Shown in pieces: positions 11,722-22,165 of a DNA stretch of 64,000 nucleotides (position 1 is the first letter of the stretch; the number at the start of each line of letters is the position of its first letter). The translations under genes and the position numbers were made by a program. The notes beneath the pieces were generated by a model. The model saw only the letters and a list, made by a program, of their open reading frames with translations, was not told where the DNA came from and searched no databases. This stretch comes from Diplolepis rosae (Eukaryota; Arthropoda; Insecta; Hymenoptera; Diplolepididae): positions 1,488,001 to 1,552,000 of the forward strand of contig JAPYXD010000714.1 in assembly GCA_030998225.1 (NCBI GenBank). Reading direction: 5' to 3'.

Positions 11722-12181
11722 CACTGAGAAAACAGTGTAGCTGAGAGAACTATATTTTGGTCCTTAGAACCAGAAAATATTGCTTTCAGACCAATGCTAC
11801 GGTATGGTCCTCAGAACTATACGAGTATAGGTGAGAAAGCTCTACAAATTCGTTGATATGACAATACCATGTACAGCTATCGTTAACAAAATATTATGCC
11901 ATCGTTATCGCTCTTGTGAATTTTCGCGTGTGATAAAACAATACGCGATACGCAAAAATGATCTTTCAAAGAAAGAAAAAATGCTCTAAACAAATCGACA
12001 AACGCTTTGAAAAAACGCCTCGAAAAAATGATACTTTTTTCTCATTTCAAGGTTAGAGTCGCGTGTATGCGAAGCAATGTATAGGTCGCGCAGCAAATCA
12101 GTATAGTTGTCTCACCTATACCGCATGGGTTGAAACACTATATACCGGTATAGGTCGAACAGCTATACTGTTTTTTCCGTG
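11722..12181. mobile_element. MITE with CACTGAGAAAACAGTGTAGC ends, TA flanks
   Basis: The left end CACTGAGAAAACAGTGTAGC pairs with the right end (reverse complement CACGGAAAAAACAGTATAGC). TA dinucleotides flank both ends (11720-11721, 12182-12183). The interior repeats variants of TATAGGTG/GTATAGGTCG several times in both orientations. No coding capacity. Confidence 0.75.
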
Positions 12182-13111
12182 TATATATTTTTGTATTCGT
12201 CTATTTAAATTTTATTTATTTATTTTGAATAAATTTTCATTTTATTTTTTTAATTTCAACTTTTTCGTGATTTTTTATCCTTTTTTAAATATCTCAGATG
12301 TCTAGATTAAAAAAATAGGTAAAACTGTATGTTATTAGTTTGACATATTGGATTCGACATCTTGGATTTTTTAAATCCTTCGATGCATTTGTAATTAGGA
12401 GCTCAAAAAATCAAGTAATCAGAAAATTTTTAATTTCATAAGACTATTTAAAAAAAAAATAATTCCTAATAATATGAAGAAACAAGCATTTTCTAAATAT
12501 ATTATAATCACGATATTTTTTTATCGCTATATTGGATTTTTGATTCCACAGACCATCACTTTATAGTATAATTCGTTATGCTACTATCGTGAGAAGTCTA
12601 ACACCATTTCATAATCAAGCAAAATACAGAAGAATTTTTAAAAAAATTTCACGTTTAAGCCACCATATTAAAAAATTATAAAACGGCAATGAAGAATACT
12701 TTTCAGGTCCAGAAAAAGCATACTCGAAAATCATAGGGTACTATATTTTATAAAGATCCATCAAAAGTTTTTATAAAAAACAATGAAGATGAAAAAAAGT
12801 GGAAAACTGTATCATTTTGGGAGGAAACTAAATTATACTGCAGTGCAAATGAAAATGAGCGTATCTGCAGCGCACCCAATTTTGCGCAGGAAACGAAAAA
12901 TCATTTTGATGTATCACACTTATATTTTTACCAGTTTTGGAAAAAATCGGCTATCAAGGTAAAAAAGACCAACCTTTTTGATTTTTCAGCAAGAAAAACG
13001 AATGTTCTATAATTTTAAGTGTGCATTTACAATTACGCTTCTCTGGTAGAAAATTCATGATGGTTCCTAACTAGGCCTAGTGATACAAAGTTAGATTTCG
13101 ACTAGGCCTAA
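12182..13111. other. No gene seen
   Basis: AT-rich. The word 'atattggatt(c/t)' with 'gacatcttgg' recurs near 12345-12370 and 12530-12545, hinting at an old repeat. Nothing coding. Confidence 0.35.
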
Positions 13112-13295
13112 CACTGAGAAAAAAATGCTATTGAATCTATAGCATTTCTGCCAAAAGCATGTATATTATTGATTCAAAAAAATATTCTTTATGGAATGAT
13201 ACATATGCTACCAATTCTATAGCATTTCTATTTAAATCAATGATAAATATGCTTTTGGCAGAAATGCTATACATTCAATAGCATTTTTTTATCAG
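13112..13295. mobile_element. MITE, copy 1 (AAATGCTATTGAATCTATAG type)
   Basis: Starts CACTGAGAAAAAAATGCTAT and ends in its near complement. About 45 bases at each end are inverted copies, including the CCAAAAGCATGTATATTATT / complementary AAATATGCTTTTGGCAGAAA block. A second copy lies at 62324-62515 with the same internal order, showing a dispersed family. It is too short to encode anything. Confidence 0.8.
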
Positions 13296-14308
13296 TATAG
13301 AACATTCTAGTAGCCTGATCAGGCCTGGATAGTTATATGCCTAGATTACTCGTAGGCCGCGTAATGTATTTGAACAGCTAAATTATTTAGAAAATTCAAT
13401 AATATTGTATTAAAAGTAATAAGTAATAGCCAGATCCACAGTTAAATATCAATTTTTTATTTATTTCCATAATTTATACACGTTCAAAAAACAATCCAAG
13501 GAAGAACTATAATCGTATAAAATACGCTTATTCAGAATTTCATAATGCATTACTTAGCTAGAACTAGAAACGAAAATAGCGCGCTAGACTCATTTCGACC
13601 AAAGTTATTTACAATTTCAATTACTTGAATTGGAAAAACCGTATCTGCTATAAAAATGGTTAAATATTAATAAATACAATGAGTATCATTAGAAAACACA
13701 AATAAGGTGTTCAAATTCATATATATATATATATATATGTGGGATACATCTACTAAACTACATATAAGTATATCAAATTTATAATAGGCACTTTTTATAA
13801 GAATTTGAACAATATAACCATTTTATACGTATACGCAGTCTGATTGCCTTTTTTATTGAAGTCTTTACTCTGAGTCGTAATCTTATGAAAGAACACTTAA
13901 AGAATTAATATATATTTATGAATATGAATATATAGCAGATTGGTAAATTATTTTAACAATCTGATCACATTCTTTTGAAGTCTGCAGTTATCTTATGATA
14001 ACTGCAAGGTGCGCATGCCCAACACAACACGACACAAAGTCCTTTCTTCCAGATACGTCTTTTCTCATTTGAATAGTCTATATTTCTCAGAGATACGGTA
14101 AATTATTTCTTAAAAATTAACAACTTTACACTGTGAATTTTTATTTTTCTTCTACACATTTTAGTAAAGGGATATTTCATAAACATACTGACCACTTTAT
14201 CTCAATTTCGATAAAATTTGCAGATACGCTCATTTTTATTTTCACGGCAGTATATTAAGATATAGATTTAGCATAATATAAATAGACAGGTTTGATCAAG
14301 TATTTTAC
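13296..14308. other. Intergenic or intronic AT-rich DNA with an AT microsatellite
   Basis: Contains an (AT)n run at about 13718-13738. No coding signal. If the exon at 14309-14707 has a downstream partner, this is intron. Confidence 0.45.
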
Positions 14309-14707
14309 CTGGACCCAAGGTCTCCTCTGGGGCCAACAGCCTGGAAGGGACTTGTTTCCGTGAGCCTGAAGATTCCGCCACCCGCAATATTTGGGTGATT
14401 ATGTTGGGGACTATGCGATCCAAATCGAAAACCAGACGGTGGAAACTTGAAAGCCGTCGCGTGTCCAAAACGGAAACTTGAGTGAGTAGGATCATAACGG
14501 AAGTTTAGACTTGGCTGTGGAATGGGACCTAGGTGACTCATCTGATGAACCGGTGAGGTCTGATGATTCGTTTGTGGCGAAGAACTTGGAGACGGAGGTG
14601 ACGTTCCACCCAGAGAAATATCCGAATCCTCGGAATCAGAACCTCCTGGTCCCGGACTTAAATGTCTTCGCGAACTTCCATTCCCTGGGCCGGACTGTTG
14701 TTGCATT
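14309..14707 (-). CDS. Internal exon of a host gene, Ser/Pro/Gly/His-rich regulatory-type protein
   Basis: A 399-base open exon on the minus strand lies between a strong acceptor (TTCTCTTATTCTGATTTTAG|A) and a donor (CCAG|GTAAAATA), with both flanking introns in phase 2. The predicted 133 residues start MQQQSGPGNGSSRRHLSPGP, contain an acidic patch SDSEDSDISLG, a Ser/Pro run and His/Gln-rich parts, then an aromatic segment with two FRFG repeats (SSFRFGHATAFKFPPSGFRF), and end with FQAVGPRGDLG. GC content and codon use differ sharply from the AT-rich flanks. Such low-complexity acidic/Ser-Pro segments are common in disordered parts of transcription or RNA-binding regulators, but I see no folded domain and cannot name the gene. 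The frame stays open upstream of the acceptor, so the start lies in another exon. Confidence 0.7.
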
Positions 14708-14805
14708 CTAAAATCAGAATAAGAGAATTTTCAAATAAATTATAAGTAAGTTATAGCTGATACTGTGTCAAAGGAATGAATTGTAGTTTTCAATTAGGTT
14801 ACAAA

Positions 14806-14870
14806 TCGTCCCCGGACAGTCGGGACCCAAACGTAGCAGGGTACCAGAAAAGTTTTGTCACTCGGCTCTT
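14806..14870 (+). repeat. Outer inverted repeat, left copy
   Basis: Contains AGCAGGGTACCAGAAAAG and GTCCCCGGAC. These words occur in inverted orientation at about 22090-22165 (CTTTTCTGGTACCCTGCTGC, GTCTGGGGACGAG), enclosing the Penelope-like structure. The pair may be the true outer ends of a larger ~7.4-kb unit or two copies of an older element. Confidence 0.55.
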
Positions 14871-15458
14871 TTACCACCAACGCATCCAAGTCTTATCCCT
14901 CTAGCCGAGATATTATATAACCAAACTACACATCTTTGAATGGAATTGCTTGGATTCTCAATTATTTAAATGCCCTCCCAAAAATGTTTTCGTTCAACAT
15001 AATGTATTGAAATTTTGAAGTTTAAAATTACTAAAATTTATTAGAATAACCTAAATCATATTATAGTATATTCTTATGTGTTGCATCCGTATGGAAAATA
15101 GCGATCAAAAAGTCTAATCAGAAAGAGGAAAAATATTGAATTTCTGGTGACAAATTACTCTAGAAATAAATATGAAAAATGTACACCAAGACCTCGGATT
15201 TCTTTGGTTCAGCGAAACGCGCGGGTCTTGGATTCATTGGGATTTGAGGGGTTCCTACTCCTCTTTTGGCCTAATCGCGTGATTTTCGCTGATTGGTAGA
15301 CTTACAAAAAGTTCCAATTCGATAACTTAATTAAAGGCATATGATATTTAAAAAATTAGCAAATTTTATTGATTTTAGGTATTTCATGTTTATTTGTAAT
15401 GTTGGATAATTGGCTTTAGGGTCCATAAATGAAAAAAAAACAGTAGTTTTAATCAAAC

Positions 15459-15487
15459 GTTTCGACTCTGATTGGAGTCCTCATCAG
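15459..15487 (-). ncRNA. Hammerhead-like motif in Penelope arm (copy 1)
   Basis: Read on the minus strand: CTGATGAG, stem GACTC/GAGTC with a six-base loop, then GAAAC. This matches the conserved core order of hammerhead ribozymes except for one extra G before stem II. Stem III and a cleavage site are not evident. Confidence 0.35.
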
Positions 15488-16905
15488 TGATCGTTATTTC
15501 TAGAATATGAAAAAATAACTAGTAAATATTGCGCATGTTAGTCTCACTTTTGAGTACAACTTGGGTATTATATCAAGAATAAAAATATAAGAAAATTTAC
15601 ATAAAATTATACATAAACATTTTTTGGGGGGAGCACAGGACAAATCTTAAGAATTAATGTTGAATGGTAACACATACATTTTTTAAAAACATCTGAGATA
15701 AAAAAGTAGACACGTTTATGTATAAATGTAACTTGAATTGTAGATGCAAGTATATAAATGTGAGAAAAAAATATATATAACTCAAAAAATAAACAAAAGA
15801 CTTTGGTAAAAACTTCGATAAAACTTCAAAAACATTGATTAAAAAAACATGAAAACTTTGCCACGTTTATGTATAAGTGTATTATAAAATATAGATGTAT
15901 AAAATATGAAAAAAACTTCCAAAAAACTTCGATAAAAAAGTGTGAAAATTCTTTGGGATTGCGTAAAGGATGAAAACATGAGAAAATTTACATAAAATTG
16001 TACATAACATTTTTTGGGAACGCAAGATAATTCATAAGAGAATTAATATTGAAAAGTAAAACATACATTTTTTAATAACATCTGAGATAAGAAACTAGAC
16101 ACGTTTATGTATAAATGTAACTTAAATGTAGATGTGAGTACATAAAAAATGTGAATAAATAACTCAAGAAAAAGCAAAAAAAACTCGATAAGAAACACCT
16201 ATAAACACTTCGATAAAAATTTCGTTGAAAAACTTCAAAAAAACTTCGATAAAAACATGAAAAAATTCTTTGCAATAAAATTCGAATTTTGTAAGTAATA
16301 TTATAATATAGGATCCAAATTCATCATCTTATCTCTTATAAATATAAATTTTCTAACCTTAAGTCATTGTAATCCCTTGGGTTCTGATACATTTAATCTT
16401 GGTTTTAATTTCTTCTTTTTTGTACTTCGCTGTTTTTCGAGGCACATTTTTACACATTCACTATAAGAGGATCGTTTAGTGACTGATTTCTGGGTGCATA
16501 GAAAAACAGTTGTAGGCAAGAAAACCAGTGAGATCGAGGGAAATTTTTTTTTCCATATATATAAGTAGAACTGTGATTGTAAGGGAAAGTGGAAGGATAA
16601 ACACCAGATGACCAGACTGCCCCGGTAATAAAGGAAGGATAGTAAATTGTAACCGGAGTCGTAACGGTCCCACACATTTTTAAGAAATTCAAGAGGCCTA
16701 TGCATTCATTTATTGGAGAGTTTTGAAGATTTAATAATGAAATGAGTTTTTGAATAACTTGTTATAATTGGGATTTATTTATTTATTTGAATATTTTGAG
16801 AAAAACAACAACCGTTCAAAAAATTGTTTCGAAGAATATTTTGAGGAAAAATATAAGGATATTTGTTGACTCCATAGGGAAGAGAAAAAATTTTGTAAAT
16901 CAATT

Positions 16906-17086
16906 TTTCATTTGTTTTTAAACCTGTTGTTTAAAAGTGAATGGTGAAAAACAGATAGATTGTCAGTGTCAGTTCTTTGATTTATTGTGTTGGGGTTGCT
17001 AGCTATATGGGTCATTTCTAAAATCATTCGCTTTTTATAATTGTCAGATCGATCAAACGATCTGGACATTATCAAAATTGAATGTG
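16906..17086 (-). pseudogene. Penelope-like GIY-YIG endonuclease, C-terminal part
   Basis: Encodes a segment with YKKRMILEMTHIASNPNTIN and RTDTDNLS, matching the C-terminal part of Penelope-type GIY-YIG endonucleases, where a catalytic Glu precedes an isoleucine and an asparagine-rich end. It continues the frame of 19745-20073 after removal of the inserted element, apart from a small frameshift. It terminates at a stop near 16908. Confidence 0.65.
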
Positions 17087-19744
17087 CACTGAGAAAAAAG
17101 ATTCTTAGATCCAAAGAAATGTATTTAATTGATTCCATTTCTTTGTATCAAACAATTCGTTACCCAATTTAATTAAATATTTTTTAGAAGCATGAAACGC
17201 GTGCTTTGATTCAAAGAAATAATTTATTTGATAGGCATTTCTTTAATACAAAGAAATATTTCTTTGCTTGTGAATGTGAGCGAATTAACTCAACCAATTC
17301 ATTTCTTTGAAACTAAGTACCTAGTTTATTTGAATCTTGTTTTCGCACTCAAAGAAATATTTATTTGATTCAATAAGTCCTATTTTTTGAATTCAACAAG
17401 ACGTATTTGAATCAAATAATTTATCCATGGATGAATCAAGCTTTAGATTTTCTTGAATCAAGGAAATATTTATTTAATTGAGGCATTCATTAATTAATTT
17501 AGGAAGATATTTATTCGATTCAAAGAGTTGATAAATGTATATCAATGTAACGTTTTTTTATATGAATAAAATATTGTGTTTGCATAAATATATATTTCTT
17601 TAGTTGAAAGAAATGTTTTTTGTGAACAGTAGAATGGAAGAATTCATTCAAAAAAGAACATTTATTTCAAAGAAAACAATATTTTGTTGAAATGACTGCA
17701 AGTACTTTCAGTTAAAATAAATAATTTCTTTTATATAAATGTTTGGCATCATTGTTACAATTGTCAATCTTTTTGAACTTTCAACATATTTTGTAGAATT
17801 AAATCTTTATTAGATTTCTCCTAGGAAATATCCGCCTACATTATCAATATAAAATAATTTAAACCAAAAAAACCAATTTTTTAAAAGAAAGAAATATTTT
17901 TTTGAAAAAACTGTAGATATTTTTCGTTTAAAAAATTTGTTTATTTAATTTAAAGGTTTGACATATTTGTTATGATAACATATTTTTTAAACTTGAAACA
18001 TATTTCATATAATTAAATGTTTATTGGATTCCTCCTAGAAAATATTCGCTTGCATTATGAATATGGAATAATTTAGACCAAACAAACCATTTTTTCAAAG
18101 AAAGAAGTATTTTTTCGGAAAAACTGTGGTATTTTTCGTTTATAAAATTTGTTTATTCCATTTAAACGTTTGGCGTAGTTGTTATGATTACATGTTTTTT
18201 AAACTTGAAACATATTTTCTATAGAATTGAAAATTTATCATTCCCGTTCTAAGAAACATTCGCTCTCATTATCAACTTGAAATGTATCATTCCAAACAAA
18301 TATTCGTCCCACCGTAGTATCCATTTTTTTCTATGTTCAACTGTTTGTCATAGTTGATATAAACATACATATACATACTTTCAAATGTGAAATATATTTC
18401 ATAGGGTTGAAGATTTATCAGTCTCTTCAAAGGAAATATTCGTTTTGATTCACAATATCAAATATATCATTTAAAACTTAATTCAATTATAATTACTTTT
18501 TTATTTTTCACTTAGGTTTTTTAAATTCAATTGATTTTACAAAAATTCAAACAGCGAAAGTCTTGATAAATTTATAACATAAAATCTCAAAAATCTACAC
18601 AAGATTTAGATTTTACATACATTTCTTAGGAACAATAATAATTTGGAATTCACAATTGTATAATTTATATTTTGAAACTATACAACACAGAAAATAAAAG
18701 AATTTCCATTTAAATGTTTTTACACAAGATTCTTTTTTATATTAATGTAATTTTTGAATATATATTTTAAAATTTAGTTTCATTAAACTTCATACGTATG
18801 GTTATAATAAAAATTTATACTAAATATTAATTAATAATTATATTATATATTTATCAATAATCATAATTATAATAACTTAAAAAAATATTTTATGAATAAT
18901 TTATAAAAATAGTTGATTTATTTTTACTTGAGCGAGGCTCAAAAGCTCTAGTCACGGCACATTTCTCTCACAAGCTCTGAATAACTCTTGCAGTCACTAT
19001 ATAAGAAAGTTCCAAATTTTACGTCTCAGGATTGTAAGCGAGCGTGTGCGTGATTCGACGAAAGCGTATCGTCCTATATATAAGTTTTAGTTATTAGGTT
19101 TATATTTGCGAAGTTGTATATTTAAGTGTATTTGTGATAGAAAATATGATTGGCTGCGACTGAATGGTGTGAATGTAATTGTATGATGTTTATATATATA
19201 TGTATCGGATGACAAATGGCAGGTTCGAGGTAAGAATTTTTTTGTTATTTAAGAGAACCATGACAACGTTTATACTTGACTCCTTACAATTCATGAAGTT
19301 TATATTACTTTAAATTTAAGAAATATTTCTTAAATTTCAAAACACGTTTATTCATATCAGTAACATCTTTTTGACACAAATCTCTAACTTACCATAGGCA
19401 ACATTATCGTTCTTTGCATCCATTATTACTCAATACACTTTACTACTTGACCATTTTTTTTGAATTAATGTATTGTTTCTTTGAAGATGCATCACATCAT
19501 TTTACATCAAAGAATTCACTTCTCTTATCAAATAATTGCTACAGAATGTTAATAACATATTTATTCAATCTAATGAATATTTAATAGTACTTGAAAAACA
19601 TTTTTTTGTTTTAATTATTCATTTTTTAAAGACAATAAAAATATTTCTTTGATCTAAAAAAATATTTATTCGTCACCATCCAGCTCAACCATTTATTTGA
19701 ATAAAAGAAATATTCTTTGATTCGAATATTATTTTTTCTCAGTG
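17087..19744. mobile_element. 2.66-kb CACTGAG-ended element inserted in the endonuclease
   Basis: The left end CACTGAGAAAAAAGATTCTT and the right end (complement of ATTATTTTTTCTCAGTG) are inverted. TGTG flanks both borders (17083-17086 and 19745-19748). The ends are packed with repeats of AAAGAAATATTTATTTGATT and variants. The middle (18500-19260) holds a dispersed repeat found again at 28.6-29.6 and 32.7-33.1 kb. No transposase ORF is visible, so it is non-autonomous. Confidence 0.75.
18500..19260 (+). repeat. Dispersed repeat R1, copy A
   Basis: Shares a long ordered string of words with 28640-29590 (inverted) and 32690-33065 (direct). Examples are ACAGAAAATAAAAGAATT, GACTGAATGGTGTGAATGTA and GGATGACAAATGGCAGG. 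Unclassified; no protein signal. Confidence 0.65.
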
Positions 19745-20073
19745 TGTGATCTTGATGCCATGCATGTTTTGTCAGGGCAGTCCACTTGTCTGGTGGATTG
19801 TAGACATCTTTCTTATTTTCTAGAATTATATTTTTTAAGGGGCGTTTTGTTGTGCCTATGTAACAGGCTGTGCAGTCGGTACACTGAATGTTTTAGACGA
19901 CATTGGCGGTGTTAAGTTTAGGAATGGGGTCTTTGGTTGTTTTGAATATATGGGATAGATTATTGGCGTTGCGTGAAACAATTTTGATGTTGAAGGGGTT
20001 GAGAATGGCTGCTAGTTTTTCAGAAAGTCCCTGTACGTAAGGTAATGACACGTATTGTAGGGCTTGTGTGTTA
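19745..20073 (-). pseudogene. Penelope-like GIY-YIG endonuclease, N-terminal part
   Basis: Minus-strand translation shows the linker LPYVQGLSEKLAAILNPFNI that joins reverse transcriptase and endonuclease in Penelope elements. It is followed by CTDCTACYIGTTKR, a GIY-YIG core with paired cysteines and the conserved Arg, and ends at ALTKHAWHQDHT, where a catalytic-region His is expected. One stop replaces the tyrosine expected after NTANVV. The frame is broken at HQDHT by the element at 17087-19744. Removing that element and one TGTG copy restores a reading that continues into FNFDN. No reverse transcriptase is present upstream; the sequence instead meets a MITE at 20074. Confidence 0.75.
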
Positions 20074-20312
20074 CACTGAAAAAAAAATTCGACGATACAG
20101 ACATAATTGTGGTTCCTTGACCTATATTATATTGGAGATTTACCGCAAAACCAAGGTTTGCTTGTATTAGTTCAGCCGGTATGTGTATTCCAACCATATG
20201 AATTACTATTGCAGCAATATTTTTGATTAACTGTCAAATATTTTTTGTTGAATTACTTAAAAATTTCAGCTATATTCATATGGCTGATAAATCCCAAGCA
20301 TTTCTTTCAGTG
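20074..20312. mobile_element. MITE with CACTGAAAAA ends, TA flanks
   Basis: Left CACTGAAAAAAAAATTCG and right TTTCTTTCAGTG are inverted, flanked by TA at 20072-20073 and 20313-20314. The 239-bp interior has a second inverted motif around CATATG. It sits between the right Penelope arm and the endonuclease. Confidence 0.65.
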
Positions 20313-20991
20313 TAGACATTTAAGTTACATTAATACATAAATGTGTCTAGTTTCTTATCTCAGATGTTTTTAAAAAATGTATGTTTTAATTTTCAATATT
20401 GATTCTCTTATGAATTCTCTTGCGTTCCCAAAAAATTGTATGTACAATTTTATGTAACTTTTCTCATGTTTTCGTTCTTCACGCAATCCCAAAGAATTTT
20501 CATGCATTTTTATCGAAGTTTTTTTGAAGGTTTCATCGATGTTTTGTTTGTTTATTTTCAAAGTTTTTATCATATTTTATACATCTATATTTTATAATAC
20601 ACTTATACATAACCGTGGAATAGTTTTCATGTTTTTTCAATCAATGTTTTTTGAAGTTTTATCGAAGTTTTTACCGAAGTCTTTTGTGTATTTTTTGAGT
20701 TATATTTTTTTTTTCTCACATTTATATACTTGCATCTACAATTCAAGTTACATTTATACATAAACGTGTCTACTTTTTTATCTCAGATGTTTTTAAAAAA
20801 TGTATGTGTTACCATTCAACATTAATTCTTAAGATTTGTCCTGTGCTCCCCCCAAAAAATGTTTATGTATAATTTTATGTAAATTTTCTTATATTTTTAT
20901 TCTTGATATAATACCCAAGTTGTACTCAAAAGTGAGACTAACATGCGCAATATTTACTAGTTATTTTTTCATATTCTAGAAATAACGATCA

Positions 20992-21020
20992 CTGATGAGG
21001 ACTCCAATCAGAGTCGAAAC
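20992..21020 (+). ncRNA. Hammerhead-like motif in Penelope arm (copy 2)
   Basis: Identical to the 15459-15487 motif but on the plus strand, as expected for inverted arms: CTGATGAG, GACTC/GAGTC hairpin, GAAAC. Confidence 0.35.
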
Positions 21021-21158
21021 GTTTGATTAAAACTACTGTTTTTTTTTCATTTATGGACCCTAAAGCCAATTATCCAACATTAAAAATAAACATGAAATAC
21101 CTAAAATCAATAAAATTTGCTAATTTTTTAAATATCATATGCCTTTAATTAAATTATC

Positions 21159-22165
21159 ATGTTTATATCCAGATTACATAAAATTTTGTTTTCAAAATTT
21201 GAAAAATTCTAGAGAAGTTTAAAAACGGACGTATATAGACTACACTTGGTTTCAAAAATGAAAAAAAGTTTAATTTCACAAAATATTTTGGAAATTTTTT
21301 ATCCATTATCAAAACCAAAAGTAATCTATTTACTTGATAATTTTATATATAATATAATATTATATATTATATATAATATTATATATAATTAATCTATTTA
21401 CGTCTATTTTAAACTTCTTTAGCATTTTTCAAATTTTGAAAACAAAATTTTATGTAATTTGGACATAAACATGAAAAAACCTAAAATCAATAAAATTTGC
21501 TGATTTTGGAAATATCACATGCCCTTAATTATTGAGCTGTCAAGTTGGAACTTTCAGTAATTATATGTAGGTGAAAAGTACTAAGAAACGTATATCTGCT
21601 CCTAAATATTTATAATTATAAACAAATTTATTTTTGGAATTTTTATTTTTATAATTTAAAAAATTGAGGATAAGATAAACGTTCTTTACTGCTTTTTACT
21701 CAATTACTTCAAGTTCCAACTCGATATCTCAATTAATATGTAGTATTTACATGTATATTTACATCCATTTTCATATTCCCTACCATTTCCCAAATTTTGA
21801 AAACAAAATTTTATGTATTTTGGACACAAACATGTAGAAATAACTGGACTAAATTGTTTACATATGAAGCTGCTACTTTTCTCAGGTATCACATGCCCTT
21901 AAGTTATTTTAATATTTATATGTACTTCATTAATTTTAGATTTCTAACACATTATAAAATAGAAAGTTACCTTAAAAGCCTCATTTTATTATTTTCAATG
22001 TAAATATCCCTGGGAGTACATTTAAATTATATCAAGAATTCATGCAATCTTATTCTTGGATAATTTGGATACGATTTTAGGGGAAGATTCGGGCAGCGAA
22101 GCTTTTCTGGTACCCTGCTGCATTTCGGCCCTAAGTATCAGTCTGGGGACGAGTTGTCACTCGGC
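21159..22165. repeat. Degenerate repeats of the Penelope terminus plus outer inverted repeat
   Basis: At least two imperfect repeats of the terminal words (AACATGAAAAAACCTAAAATC, TATCACATGCCCTTAA, AAGTTGGAACTT) follow the right arm at about 21460-21570 and 21700-21900. A palindromic TATAATATTATATATTA run lies at 21345-21390. 22090-22165 is the inverted partner of 14806-14870. Confidence 0.55.

Larger units (their letters stand above)
15321..21158 (-). mobile_element. Penelope-like element with long inverted arms, nested insertions
   Basis: The left arm (15321-~16300) and right arm (~20314-21158) are near-identical inverted copies for over 400 bases, starting from GATAACTTAATTAAAGGC and its complement. 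Each arm has internal tandem modules marked by CACGTTTATGTATAA at spacings of ~155 and ~240. Between them, on the minus strand, lies a split GIY-YIG endonuclease (19745-20073 and 16906-17086). Inverted or direct pseudo-LTR arms plus a GIY-YIG domain are the hallmarks of Penelope-like retroelements. The reverse transcriptase that should precede the endonuclease is absent. Two later insertions (17087-19744 and 20074-20312) account for most of the interior. Confidence 0.75.

Noticed and set aside
16358..16392. Possible 5' exon (ATG, 35 bases, donor GTTAGA) that would splice in frame to 14707.
   Set aside because: The junction works in phase, but the segment lies inside the Penelope-like element between its endonuclease end and its left arm. 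A one-in-three frame match is weak support.
16364..16705. 113-codon minus-strand ORF with a hydrophobic stretch.
   Set aside because: Three overlapping frames are open, none with a recognisable domain. It lies at the 3' side of the Penelope element and is likely non-coding.
15321..21158. Reading the long inverted arms as ends of a DNA transposon.
   Set aside because: The GIY-YIG domain and the arm motif indicate a Penelope-like element, in which inverted pseudo-LTR arms are known.
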